64,000 bases of DNA from assembly GCF_000429065.1 (NCBI RefSeq), contig NZ_AUBD01000008.1:124001-188000 (forward strand), read 5' to 3'. The DNA comes from Silanimonas lenta DSM 16282. GTDB lineage: Bacteria; Pseudomonadota; Gammaproteobacteria; Xanthomonadales; Xanthomonadaceae. The notes under the pieces are model-generated. The model was not told the origin of the DNA. It was given only the letters and a program-made list of their open reading frames with translations, and did not search any database. Shown here piece after piece: positions 40,326 through 48,723 of the stretch (within the stretch, counting starts at the first letter, position 1; each line of letters opens with the position of its first letter). Position numbers and translations under genes: made by a program.

Positions 40326-41111
40326 TTGGTCAGGAAAATGAAAGCGTGGCCGCGCGGGGCTGAACGCCGCGTCACGGGCCGGGTAGCGGCGGTGGTGGTT
40401 CACGGCCTGCTGCTGGGCCTCGTGCTCGCCCTGCTCACGGCCTGCGGCGGCAGCGCGGATGCCGGCGGCACGACCGCCGCGGCCACGGTGGCCGACGAGA
40501 CGGGCCCGGCCCCGCCGGCCGCCCCCGACACCCCGCCGAGGCGCGCCGTGCTGGTGATGGGCGATTCGCTCTCGGCGGCCTACAACCTCGCCGCCGAGCA
40601 GGGCTGGGTGGCCCTGCTGGACGCCCGCCTCGCCCGCGAGGGCCGGCCCTGGCGGATGGTCAACGCCTCGATCAGCGGCGAGACTTCGGCCGGCGGCGCC
40701 GCGCGGATCGAGGCCGCGCTGGCCGAGCACCGCCCGGGGCTGGTGCTGATCGAACTCGGCGCCAACGACGGCCTGCGCGGCCTGCCGCTGGAGGCCACCC
40801 GCGCCAACCTCGAGACCATGGTGCGCGCCGCGAAGGCCGCCGGCGCCGGGGTGCTGGTGATCGGCATGCGCCTGCCGCCGAACTACGGTCCCGAGTACAC
40901 CGAGGCCTTCTTCGCCCTGTTCGGCGAGGTGGCGAGGGCCGAGGGCGTGGCCTACCTGCCCTTCCTGCTCGAGCCCATCGCCTTCGAGGAATCGGCCTTC
41001 CAGCCCGACCGCCTGCACCCCACGGCCGAGGCCCAGCCGCGCATCGCCGAGCATGTGTGGGCGGCGCTGGAGCCCCTGCTCGACCCGGCGCCGACGGCCG
41101 GTGCGCCATGA
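40326..41111 (+). CDS. tesA: SGNH-family esterase/thioesterase I (TesA), predicted lipoprotein
   Basis: Encodes 261 residues. The SGNH blocks are present: GDSLS with nucleophile Ser81, Gly in SGETSAGG, Asn147 in GAND, and Asp228 and His231 in DRLHP. A hydrophobic leader ends in LLTAC (Cys40), a good lipobox, followed by a 30-residue Ala/Pro/Thr linker. GGAGG five bases before a TTG at 40326 supports this start; the ATG at 40338 is too close to its only AGGA. TesA hydrolyses acyl-CoA and other esters in the periplasm. Confidence 0.92.
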   Translation: MVRKMKAWPRGAERRVTGRVAAVVVHGLLLGLVLALLTACGGSADAGGTTAAATVADETGPAPPAAPDTPPRRAVLVMGDSLSAAYNLAAEQGWVALLDARLAREGRPWRMVNASISGETSAGGAARIEAALAEHRPGLVLIELGANDGLRGLPLEATRANLETMVRAAKAAGAGVLVIGMRLPPNYGPEYTEAFFALFGEVARAEGVAYLPFLLEPIAFEESAFQPDRLHPTAEAQPRIAEHVWAALEPLLDPAPTAGAP

Positions 41112-41536
41112 GCCCGGCCTTCCGGCAGCGCGCCGCGCTCGTCTGCCTCGGGCTCGCCGGCCTCGGCATGGCGCTCAGCGCCCTGCCCCATGGCCTCGCC
41201 GCCGGGCCGCATTTCCTCGGGCAGCTGCGCGCCCTGGGAGCGCCACCCGCGCTGGCCGGGCCGCTGGCCGCCGGCTGGTGGTTCGGCACGCTGATGCTGC
41301 TGATGAGCGCGGCGCTGGTGCTGGGCCAGGCCTGGCAGGGGCTGCGGGGCCGGCCGCCGCAGGCCCTGGTACTGCTGCCGCTCGGCCTTGCCCATGCCGG
41401 CTTCGGCGCCGCCGCGCTGGCCCTGCGCGGCTCCTCCCACTACCTCGGCTTCCTGCTCACCGGCCTTCTGGTGCTGGCCGCGCTCGCGCTTCAGTCGAGG
41501 GGCGGCCAGTCGCCGGGGTCCAGTGCCTCGCGGTAG
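41108..41536 (+). CDS. Small membrane protein, function unknown
   Basis: Encodes 142 residues with four hydrophobic segments (about 9-30, 48-68, 82-105 and 110-130). The ATG overlaps the tesA TGA (ATGA), so it is translated with tesA. Its last 46 bp overlap the convergent DUF2189 gene. I recognise no family. An envelope function beside tesA is only contextual. Confidence 0.7.
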   Translation: MSPAFRQRAALVCLGLAGLGMALSALPHGLAAGPHFLGQLRALGAPPALAGPLAAGWWFGTLMLLMSAALVLGQAWQGLRGRPPQALVLLPLGLAHAGFGAAALALRGSSHYLGFLLTGLLVLAALALQSRGGQSPGSSASR

Positions 41537-42246
41537 GCGTGCCAGGTGGCGTAGGCCAGCCAGGGCATCACCAGCCCGAGGCCGAGAAAGGCACTGGCAA
41601 GACCCAGGGCCGTGAGCCCCACGATCAGTGCCGCCCACACGAAGGCAGCGGGCTTGTTGCGCAGCACCGCGTTCACGCTGGAGATGCCGGCAGTGACCAT
41701 GTCCACGTCGCGGTCGGCGATCATCGGCAGGGAGAAGGCGGCCACGGCGAAGGTCAGGGCGGCGAACACCGAACCGAAGGCCGAGCCGATCAGCAGGAAC
41801 TCGAGCAGCGAGCGCAGGCTGCCATCCTCCACCGGCACGAAGGCCTCCACCATCATGCCGGCCCGCACCCAGAGCATCAGGATCACCATCTGGATCAGGG
41901 CGAAGACCCCGGCCTGCCCGACCACCCGCTTCGCCAGGGCGAAGCTGTCGGAGAGCCGCGGCACCCGCCCGCGCTCGAGGCCCCGGCTCACGCAGTAGAG
42001 CCCCACCGCGATGAGCGGCGCCACGAAGACGAAGCCCGAGAGCAGGGCCGCGAGCAGGGCGAAGCGCCCCAGCGCCCAGGCGAGCGCGCCGATGCCGAGG
42101 CTGGCCAGCACGATCACCGCGCCGAACAGGGCGCTCAGGGCCGGCGCGCGGCGCAGGTCGGCCCAGCCGAGAGCGAGCCAGCGGAACGGCGAGCGCCAGG
42201 ACAGCGGCCGGCAGGGCACCACGAAAGGACGTTCGCTGCGCTCCAT
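41491..42246 (-). CDS. DUF2189-like integral membrane protein
   Basis: Encodes 251 residues with six membrane helices. The N-terminal WLALGWADLRRAPALSALFG and the APLIAVGLYCVSRGLERG segment are typical of DUF2189, a family often near cytochrome oxidase genes and of unknown function. The start is three bases from the stop of the upstream methyltransferase-like gene, suggesting cotranscription. Confidence 0.8.
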   Translation of the reverse strand: MERSERPFVVPCRPLSWRSPFRWLALGWADLRRAPALSALFGAVIVLASLGIGALAWALGRFALLAALLSGFVFVAPLIAVGLYCVSRGLERGRVPRLSDSFALAKRVVGQAGVFALIQMVILMLWVRAGMMVEAFVPVEDGSLRSLLEFLLIGSAFGSVFAALTFAVAAFSLPMIADRDVDMVTAGISSVNAVLRNKPAAFVWAALIVGLTALGLASAFLGLGLVMPWLAYATWHAYREALDPGDWPPLD

Positions 42247-42249
42247 GGC

Positions 42250-42996
42250 CTAGCCCGCGCCGCCCGGCCAGACCGCATCGAGCCGCGCAAACTCGCGCCG
42301 CAGGGCCCGCCGCCCCCACCAGCGCAGGGCCGGGGCGCGCGGCGGCCGCGGCGGCAGGCCCAGGAAGCCGAAGGCCACCCGATTGCTCTGCCGCGGCTCT
42401 TCCAGCACCACCACCTGGCGCTCGCCGAAGGCTGCCCTCAAGTGCGCCACGTGGCGGGCATGCTCGGTGGCGTAGAGGTTCACCGCCACCGCGCCGCCCT
42501 CGCGCAGGGAAGCGCGGCAGGCGCGGTAGAAACCCGGGGTGGACAGGGCCGGCGGGATGCCCTGCGGGTCGTAGCCGTCCACCAGCAGCAGGTCGTAGGC
42601 CGACGGGCGCCGCGGCAGCTCGAGCGCGGCATCCCCCAGCACCACCTGCAGGCGCGCGTCATCGGGGGGAATGCGGAAGGTCTCGCGCAGGGCCAGCACG
42701 GCGGGATCGATCTCGAACACCTCGAGCCGCGCCGTGGGCAGGTAGCGGTGCAGGAACTTCACCTGCGAACCGCCGCCCAGACCGACGATGCCGATCTGGC
42801 GCGGCTCCGGCACGTGGCGGAGCGCCGCCAGCATGGTGCGGGTGTAGTCCACCACCAGCCGGTCCGGCGACCAGCGCGACATGCGGCTCTGCGCCGTGCC
42901 TTCCGCGAAACGCAGGTCGATGACGTTCCAGCCGCGCAGCACCACCGGCTCGCCCCTCACGGGCCGCCAGCCCTGCTCCTTGCCCCGACGCCACAC
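42250..42996 (-). CDS. Spermidine synthase-like methyltransferase-fold protein
   Basis: Encodes 248 residues from a GTG. A Rossmann fold with GLGGGSQVKF as the nucleotide loop, VFEIDPAV after strand 2 and LLVDGYDPQG places it with spermidine synthase-like proteins. Polyamine activity is unproven, because the catalytic DSSDP-type motif is replaced by DGYDPQG. An ATG at 43107 is in frame but adds 37 Arg/Gly-rich residues without homology. GTG at 42996 has GGAGG nine bases upstream and fits homologues that begin near this point. Confidence 0.8.
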   Translation of the reverse strand: MWRRGKEQGWRPVRGEPVVLRGWNVIDLRFAEGTAQSRMSRWSPDRLVVDYTRTMLAALRHVPEPRQIGIVGLGGGSQVKFLHRYLPTARLEVFEIDPAVLALRETFRIPPDDARLQVVLGDAALELPRRPSAYDLLLVDGYDPQGIPPALSTPGFYRACRASLREGGAVAVNLYATEHARHVAHLRAAFGERQVVVLEEPRQSNRVAFGFLGLPPRPPRAPALRWWGRRALRREFARLDAVWPGGAG

Positions 42997-43127
42997 CCTG
43001 CCGCCCCTCCGCGCTTCGATGGGGCACCACGGTACGCCGTGCGCCGCGCCGCCCACAAGGCGGCCTTCATGCGCCCCACGCGGGCGCCGTGGCAGCGTGC
43101 CGCGCATCCGCCCGTGCGCCCGCCACC

Positions 43128-43745
43128 ATGCCTACGCTCCGCTCCGCCGCCCTGCTCGCCCTGCTGCTCGCCGCCGGCGCCCCGCGGCTCCAGGCCAGTC
43201 CCCCTTTGCCGCCGCCCCTGCCGCCGGGCGCGCCGAACCAGCCGGTGGCCAGCCTCGACCTCGAGCGCTATGCCGGCCGCTGGTACGAGGTGGCGCGGCT
43301 GCCGCAGTTCTTCCAGCGCCGCTGCACCGGCGAGACCACCGCCACCTACACCCGCCTGGCCGATGGCCGCATCGAGGTGCTCAACCGCTGCGCCACCGAA
43401 GGCATGCCGCTGGAGGCGCGCGGCATCGCCCGGCCGGCCGGCGGAGGCGGCGCGCTGGAGGTGAGCTTCCTGCCGGGCTGGCTCTCGTGGCTGCCCGCCT
43501 GGGGGGCGTACTGGGTGATCGACCTCGACCCGGCGTACCAGTGGGCGGTGGTGGGCGGACCGAAGCGCAAGGCACTGTGGATCCTCTCGCGCAGCCCCGA
43601 CATCGATCCTGCGCTGCTGGAGCGGCTGCGCCAGCGCAGCGAGGCGCGCGGCTATGCCCTGGACGAGCTTATCGTGGCGCCGCGCCCGGGCGCTGGCGGT
43701 AACGCCACATCTGCCAGAGGTTCAGTACCTGCACCGAAAGCGTGA
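43128..43745 (+). CDS. blc: Lipocalin family protein (Blc-like)
   Basis: Encodes 205 residues. A cleavable signal (about 1-20, ending near LQA) precedes a Pro-rich linker. The lipocalin GxW motif YAGRWYEVARLPQFF and the later strand pattern including WAVVGGPKRKALWILSR match bacterial Blc. There is no lipobox Cys, so the protein is probably soluble in the periplasm rather than an outer-membrane lipoprotein as in E. coli. Its 3' end overlaps the convergent SemiSWEET gene by 77 bp. Confidence 0.88.
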   Translation: MPTLRSAALLALLLAAGAPRLQASPPLPPPLPPGAPNQPVASLDLERYAGRWYEVARLPQFFQRRCTGETTATYTRLADGRIEVLNRCATEGMPLEARGIARPAGGGGALEVSFLPGWLSWLPAWGAYWVIDLDPAYQWAVVGGPKRKALWILSRSPDIDPALLERLRQRSEARGYALDELIVAPRPGAGGNATSARGSVPAPKA

Positions 43746-43947
43746 AGACATTGGCGAAGATGATCGGCAGGCTGTCGATGGCGATGCCATAGGCCAGCCA
43801 CAGCAACACGCCGAGGGTGAAGGTGCCGAAGGTGGCGACGCTAAGATCGCCCACCTGCCGGCGGCGGAAGTTGCGTACCACCTGTGGCACGAAGGCCACG
43901 CTGGTGAGGAAGGCGGCCACGAGGCCGAGCAGGGTGATCGGGTCCAT
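43669..43947 (-). CDS. SemiSWEET (PQ-loop) sugar transporter
   Basis: Encodes 92 residues with three membrane helices, one half of a SWEET transporter that works as a dimer. The PQ motif is at residues 21-22 (FVPQVVRNFRRR), followed by conserved Asn residues in helices 2 and 3. The 3' part is antisense to the lipocalin gene. A TATACA box eight bases before the ATG suggests a very short leader. Confidence 0.88.
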   Translation of the reverse strand: MDPITLLGLVAAFLTSVAFVPQVVRNFRRRQVGDLSVATFGTFTLGVLLWLAYGIAIDSLPIIFANVFTLSVQVLNLWQMWRYRQRPGAAPR

Positions 43948-44022
43948 GGGAACGCTGTATACAATGCGGCCCCGGCCGGCAAGCGCCGGCTTCTCCCCCC
44001 GCCACCGTCCAAGGAGTCCCCC

Positions 44023-44592
44023 ATGCCCCGGTCCTCCGCTCCGCTTGCGCTCCTGCTCCCCCTGCTGCTGGCCGCCTGCGGCGAACGCGCCGCGCCCGCG
44101 GAACCGGAGGCCGCGCCCGCCAAGGCCTCTGCCACCGTGGTCGATCCGGAACTAGAACAGCTGAAAGCCCTGTCGCCGGTGGTGGCCTGCAGCCTGCTCA
44201 GCGAGGCCGAGGTCGAGGCCGTGTTCCCGGGCCTCGACTTCCGCCTGCACCAGGCGCTGGAACCCCAGCTGAGCGGCTATGCCTGGGATTCGCGCTGCAC
44301 CTACTGGGCCGGCGAAGGCCCCACGAATACCGTGGAGCTCTTCGTCTCGACGCCGGTCTCCGAGGCCAAGGCCCGCGCCAACCTGGCCTGGCGCCGCGAG
44401 AGTGCCACCACCACCCGCGGCTATGCCCTGCAGCCGCAGCTCGGTACCGACGCCTTCTCGACCACCGATACCGGGGTGGTGCTGCTGCATTTCGTCCACG
44501 GGCCCAGCACCGTGGAACTCCGGGTTTCCGACATTCCCACCCCGACCGAAGAAAAGCTGCGCCAGGCCCTGGCGCTGGCCCAGTCCCTCTGA
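44023..44592 (+). CDS. Predicted lipoprotein, function unknown
   Basis: Encodes 189 residues. The leader ends in LLAAC (Cys19), a canonical lipobox. The mature protein contains VVACSLLSEAEVEAVFPGLDF and a Cys in SRCTYW, so a disulfide is possible. AAGGAG six bases before the ATG fixes the start. A TACAAT box at 43960-43965 may be its -10. It is the first of a plus-strand run with the DUF3297 and methyltransferase genes. Confidence 0.8.
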   Translation: MPRSSAPLALLLPLLLAACGERAAPAEPEAAPAKASATVVDPELEQLKALSPVVACSLLSEAEVEAVFPGLDFRLHQALEPQLSGYAWDSRCTYWAGEGPTNTVELFVSTPVSEAKARANLAWRRESATTTRGYALQPQLGTDAFSTTDTGVVLLHFVHGPSTVELRVSDIPTPTEEKLRQALALAQSL

Positions 44593-44605
44593 TGCCTTCC
44601 CGCCC

Positions 44606-44842
44606 ATGACCGACACCCCGCCCGACCGCCTCAGCAACGACCCGCGCAGCCCCTTCCACCAGCCAGCCCTGCTGGAGCGCGGCATCGGCATCCGCTTCAA
44701 CGGCAACGAGCGCAGCGATGTCGAGGAGTACTGCATCAGCGAGGGCTGGATCCTGGTGCCGGCCGGCAAGGCCCTGGACCGCCGCGGCCGGCCGATGACC
44801 ATCAAGCTCAAGGGCACGGTCGAAGCCCGCTTCCTGACCTGA
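44606..44842 (+). CDS. DUF3297 family protein
   Basis: Encodes 78 residues, the family length. The sequence PPDRLSNDPRSPFHQPALLE followed by GIGIRFNGNER matches DUF3297, a small cytoplasmic family of unknown function. It starts 13 bp after the lipoprotein stop and ends four bases before the methyltransferase GTG. Confidence 0.88.
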   Translation: MTDTPPDRLSNDPRSPFHQPALLERGIGIRFNGNERSDVEEYCISEGWILVPAGKALDRRGRPMTIKLKGTVEARFLT

Positions 44843-44846
44843 GGCC

Positions 44847-45707
44847 GTGGCCCGCCTGCCCGGCCCCCTGCTGACGCGCGAAAGCGCGGCGGCCCTGCAC
44901 GCCGCCCGGAGGCGCGGAGAGGCGAGCTGGCAGGGCTCGCTCGACCTCGGCCGCAGCGAGGAGACCGTGGCGCTCCGGGACGACGGCTTCCTCTGGCGCG
45001 GCGAACCCCGCCCCTGGCCGGAGGGCCCGCTGAAGGAGCGCACCCTCTACCACTTCGACGGCGTAGGCTGGGCGCCGGTGCAGCGCTTCTCGGGCAGCCT
45101 CATCAAGCTCGTTCCCAGCGCGTGGGGCCCGCCCACCTTCGAGATCGACGGCATCAAGATGCTGCCCACCGCCCGGGTCTCGCCCTGGGACGATGCCGCG
45201 GCGAAAGTCGCGCTCGTCGAGCCGCGCGGCCGGCGCCTGCTCGACTGCTGCGGCGGTCTTGGCTACTACGCCGCCCACGCCCTCGCCGCCGGGGCCGCCG
45301 AGGTGCGGAGCTTCGAGAAGAATCCCGACGTGCTCTGGCTGCGGCGCCTGAACCCCTGGTCGCCGGACCCGGACGAGCCCGCCGCCGCCGGCCGCCTCGT
45401 CCTCACCCGAGGCGACATCGCCTCGGCGATCACCACCCTGCCCGACGGCCACTTCGATGCCGCCCTGCACGACCCGCCGCGCTTCGGCATCGCCGGCGAG
45501 CTCTATTCGCTCGCCTTCTACCGCCAGCTTGCGCGGGTGCTGAAGCCCGGCGCCCCGCTGTTCCACTACACCGGCAGCCCGAATGCCAAGACCAGCGGCC
45601 GCGACGTGCCGGGCGAGGTGCTGCGCCGGCTGGAGCAGGCCGGCTTCCGCGCCGAACGCCGGCTCGACGGGGTGTTCGCCCGGCGCCTCGGGCCGCACCG
45701 CCGCTGA
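44847..45707 (+). CDS. Predicted SAM-dependent methyltransferase
   Basis: Encodes 286 residues from a GTG. A Rossmann-type segment (RLLDCCGGLGYYAAHAL, then VRSFEKNPDVLWL) resembles motifs I and II of SAM methyltransferases, and LHDPPRFG is a DPPR motif in the place of motif IV. The target is unknown. The N-terminal 110 residues form an extra domain. It is tightly spaced after the DUF3297 gene and is followed by a weak terminator. Confidence 0.75.
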   Translation: MARLPGPLLTRESAAALHAARRRGEASWQGSLDLGRSEETVALRDDGFLWRGEPRPWPEGPLKERTLYHFDGVGWAPVQRFSGSLIKLVPSAWGPPTFEIDGIKMLPTARVSPWDDAAAKVALVEPRGRRLLDCCGGLGYYAAHALAAGAAEVRSFEKNPDVLWLRRLNPWSPDPDEPAAAGRLVLTRGDIASAITTLPDGHFDAALHDPPRFGIAGELYSLAFYRQLARVLKPGAPLFHYTGSPNAKTSGRDVPGEVLRRLEQAGFRAERRLDGVFARRLGPHRR

Positions 45708-45726
45708 CGCCCCGTCGCGGCGTTTT
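45707..45726 (+). terminator. Weak terminator after methyltransferase gene
   Basis: ACGCC / GGCGT with a seven-base loop is followed by TTTTCC directly at the stop codon. The five-bp stem is short. Confidence 0.4.
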
Positions 45727-45787
45727 CCTACACCGCCACGGCGGATTCCGGCCTAGCGTCGGGTGGCCTCCCCCCCGGAGCCCGGCC

Positions 45788-46732
45788 ATGCCCTTCCGCA
45801 TCCTTTCCCTCGACGGCGGCGGCCTGCGCGGCCTGATCACCGTGCGCCTGCTGCAGCGCGTGGCCCAGCGCCAGGGCCTTGCCCGCTTCATCGACCGCGC
45901 CGACCTGATCGTCGGCACCTCCACCGGCGGCCTGCTCGCCCTGGGCCTGGCCAGCGGCAGAGACCTCGAGGAGATGGCCGGCCTCTACCTGCAGTACGGC
46001 AAGGACATCTTCAAGGATGCATGGTGGGACAATGTGCGCGACCTCGGGAAGGTGCGCGGCGCCGACTACGACTCGAAGGGCCTTGCCGCCGTGCTGCGGC
46101 GGCTGTTCGGCGACAGCACCCTGGGCGATCTCGGGCGCCACGTAGCCATCACCGCCTTCGACCTCGACAACGAGGCTGCGGAGGAGGCCGAGCGCACCTG
46201 GAAGCCGAAGATCTTCCACAACCTGCCGGGCAGCGACACCAAGGACCGCGGCGAGCGGGTGGTGGACGTGGGCCTTGCCACCGCCGCCGCGCCCACCTAC
46301 TTCCCCTCGCACAAGGGCTACGTGGACGGCGGCGTGTTCGCCAACAACCCGGCCATGGTGGGACTGGCCCAGGCCCTGGACCGCCGCAACGCTGCCCGCC
46401 TGCGCCCGGCGCTGGACGATATCCGCCTGCTCAGCGTCGGCACCGGCAAGGTGGGCCTCTACGTGAAGGGGGTGAAGCACGACTGGGGCTATGCCCAGTG
46501 GGCGCCGAAGCTGAGTGCCCTGCTGATGGACGGGGTGATGGGCATCGCCGACTTCCAGTGCGCGCAGCTGCTGGGCGAGCACTACTGCCGGCTGCAGGTG
46601 CCGATCCTGCCCGACGAACCGCACCAGATGGACCGCGTGCCGGCCCTGCCGGTGTTCGACCAGATCGGCCGCCAGCGCGGCGTGGCCGAGGTCAACCGGG
46701 TGGCCGACTGGGTGCAGCGCTTCTGGATGTGA
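45788..46732 (+). CDS. Patatin-like phospholipase
   Basis: Encodes 314 residues. The oxyanion loop DGGGLRG is at the N-terminus, GTSTG has catalytic Ser45, and DGG has catalytic Asp180. The dyad is therefore complete. No signal peptide is present, so it should act in the cytoplasm on phospholipids or acyl esters. CBASS effectors are also patatins, but no cyclase or E1/E2 genes are adjacent, so a housekeeping lipase role is equally likely. Its 3' end overlaps the convergent peptidase gene by 41 bp. Confidence 0.92.
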   Translation: MPFRILSLDGGGLRGLITVRLLQRVAQRQGLARFIDRADLIVGTSTGGLLALGLASGRDLEEMAGLYLQYGKDIFKDAWWDNVRDLGKVRGADYDSKGLAAVLRRLFGDSTLGDLGRHVAITAFDLDNEAAEEAERTWKPKIFHNLPGSDTKDRGERVVDVGLATAAAPTYFPSHKGYVDGGVFANNPAMVGLAQALDRRNAARLRPALDDIRLLSVGTGKVGLYVKGVKHDWGYAQWAPKLSALLMDGVMGIADFQCAQLLGEHYCRLQVPILPDEPHQMDRVPALPVFDQIGRQRGVAEVNRVADWVQRFWM

Positions 46733-47639
46733 AGCCCAGCGCGTACTCCGCCGCGGCCACCACCGCCGCCACCTGCGCCTCGATGCAGGCCGCGGGCGTG
46801 GTGCGCGGGCTGTCGGGATAGACCTCGGTGGTGGTGACGAAGGGGGCCTCGGTGAGGCCGGCGCAGAGGCCGAGCGGCCGGCAGTCGTAGAGGATCACCC
46901 CCGGCGCCACCACCGGCTCGCCGATGATCCGCCCCGCGGCATCCGGCGGAGCGATGTGGGTCACCCGCGCCACCGCCTCGATGATGTGCGACTGGAAGGC
47001 CAGCGCCGGCCGGTCCGTATCGCCCACGAGGTAGAAACCATCGGGCACGAGGCCGGGCTGGAAGGGCTTGCCGTCGCGTGCCGCCAGGGCCGGGCGGAAC
47101 TCGCCCTCGTCGCTGTCGGTGGTTTCGTGCAGGTCGATGTGCAGGCGGAAGCGGTCCTGCCATGGCGCCACCAGATGCATCAATGCCGCCGACTCCGCGG
47201 CCGGGCTGGGCTCGCGGAAACTGCGGTTGGGGTCCACGGCCTCGGCGTTCCAGCGCTGGATGCGCTCGTAGGCCCAGGGGCTGACGCAGGGCACCACCAG
47301 CCAGTCGGCCTCGCTGGAGAAGCGCGCGGCCTCGCGCTCGGCGAAGGCCAGCGCCCCATGCACGCCACTGGTCTCGTAGCCATGCACCCCGCCCGTCACC
47401 AGAAGCAGCGGGCGCTCCCTTCGCCCGCCGGGGCTGGCGAGCGCGAGCAGCGGGTAGGCCTCGTCTCCATAGGCCACGCGGCCGTACTCGATGACATCGA
47501 AGCGGCCACGCAGGGCCTCGATACGCGCCACCACATCCTCGGCATGGCTGCGCTGCTTCACCTGCCGCGAGCGCCAGGCCGCGCGCTCGGCCGGCCCCCA
47601 GGGCTGGCCCGGGGTGCCGATGGGGTATGGCGTACTCAC
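46692..47639 (-). CDS. M14-family zinc carboxypeptidase-like protein
   Basis: Encodes 315 residues from a GTG. The zinc ligands are His86 and Glu89 (GGVHGYE) and His171 (HIDLHETT), with Glu272 in TTEVYP as the likely catalytic base. The fold matches M14/succinylglutamate desuccinylase-like proteins. GGAG eight bases before the GTG supports the start, and an upstream extension would overlap the neighbouring membrane gene. GTGA overlaps that gene's stop, implying coupling. The substrate is unknown. Confidence 0.85.
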   Translation of the reverse strand: MSTPYPIGTPGQPWGPAERAAWRSRQVKQRSHAEDVVARIEALRGRFDVIEYGRVAYGDEAYPLLALASPGGRRERPLLLVTGGVHGYETSGVHGALAFAEREAARFSSEADWLVVPCVSPWAYERIQRWNAEAVDPNRSFREPSPAAESAALMHLVAPWQDRFRLHIDLHETTDSDEGEFRPALAARDGKPFQPGLVPDGFYLVGDTDRPALAFQSHIIEAVARVTHIAPPDAAGRIIGEPVVAPGVILYDCRPLGLCAGLTEAPFVTTTEVYPDSPRTTPAACIEAQVAAVVAAAEYALGFTSRSAAPSRPPG

Positions 47640-47941
47640 GAGAAGACTCCCACGGCCAGTTCGGCCCAGACGAGCAGGAACAGCAGCCCGGTGCCACACA
47701 GCACGCCGAGCACGAAGGCGCGACGCCGGCTCACCCGAACCGCCACTTCGACGACCGCTCCGGCCAGCGCGAGCAGGGCACCGAAGACGAGGAAATCGGC
47801 GCCCGACCACTGCACCTCCCGGGTGAACTGCATGGCCACGAAGGGCAGGAGCAGGAGCAGGCCGGCCAGGCCCCAGAGCAGGCGGCGCCAGCGGCGGACG
47901 GTGGCGAGGGCGAAATCGTCGGCGTGGAGGTCGGCGCTCAT
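47636..47941 (-). CDS. Small membrane protein, function unknown
   Basis: Encodes 101 residues with three hydrophobic segments (about 20-40, 50-68 and 78-98). Its TGA overlaps the GTG of the M14 peptidase gene, so the pair is probably an operon. No family is recognised. Confidence 0.65.
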   Translation of the reverse strand: MSADLHADDFALATVRRWRRLLWGLAGLLLLLPFVAMQFTREVQWSGADFLVFGALLALAGAVVEVAVRVSRRRAFVLGVLCGTGLLFLLVWAELAVGVFS

Positions 47942-48052
47942 GTCACGGAACCGGGCAGTAGAGGAGCGGAAAGCATCGGGGGCGCAGGGGGCAAGGACGA
48001 GGCAGCATCATCGCCAGGTGCGGGCCGTTCCGGGCCGTCTGCAGGCAGGCAC

Positions 48053-48610
48053 TCAGCCGCGCCAGTTGGCATGGCGCTCCCAGAACGCCACGCTGCGAGC
48101 ATACGCCTCGCGGTCGATCGGCACCCCGCTGCCGCCCTCCTCCACCCCGAGGGCATTGCGCATCATGGTGATCGGGGCCATCGGGATCTCCTCCGGCTCG
48201 GCGGTGTACATGCAGCCCACCACGCCCCAGTCGCCGTCGATCGGCGAGCCCTCCTTCGCCAGTTGTTCGGCGCTGTAGAGGATGGCGATGAGGTAATTGG
48301 CCACCGGCGGCTCCACGCCCTCGAACCAGCGCACCAGCACCGGCAGCTCGGCCTTGCTGCGCGCCTCGTAGCCCGAGCGCAGCAGGTGCCGGTTCTCCTC
48401 GGTGATCGGCACCACGAGGCAGCGGGTGCTGGTCCAGTTGCGGTGCACGTGCAGCTTGCAGAAAGGAGCATAGCCATCGAGTACCCTGAGCGGCGGCACC
48501 CGATTCAGGTGCTCGACGAAGGCCTCGGGCGTGATGTCCTGGATCGTGTTACGGCGCGGCTCGCGCGGGAACAGACGGGGGCGGGCGAATTCGGTGAGGA
48601 CGATGGACAT
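48053..48610 (-). CDS. DUF3228 family protein
   Basis: Encodes 185 residues. The start MSIVLTEFARPRLFPREPRR and the TIQDITPEAFVEHLN region fit DUF3228, a family of unknown function. No signal or membrane segment is seen. It is divergent from the SBF transporter gene across 113 bp. Confidence 0.75.
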   Translation of the reverse strand: MSIVLTEFARPRLFPREPRRNTIQDITPEAFVEHLNRVPPLRVLDGYAPFCKLHVHRNWTSTRCLVVPITEENRHLLRSGYEARSKAELPVLVRWFEGVEPPVANYLIAILYSAEQLAKEGSPIDGDWGVVGCMYTAEPEEIPMAPITMMRNALGVEEGGSGVPIDREAYARSVAFWERHANWRG

Positions 48611-48723
48611 GCAACGGCATCGGAAGAAACGCTGGATGGCGAAGGATAGCGGCCCTGACACCCCGGCTCCTCCCGCCCCCCGGCCCACCCCTTCCGCGCC
48701 GGCGCGCTGAGCCCGGAGCAGTG

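Noticed and set aside
42997-43107. ATG at 43107 as the start of the spermidine synthase-like gene
   Set aside because: It adds 37 Arg/Gly-rich residues with no family match and would leave 20 bp to the divergent lipocalin start. GTG at 42996 has a better ribosome site.
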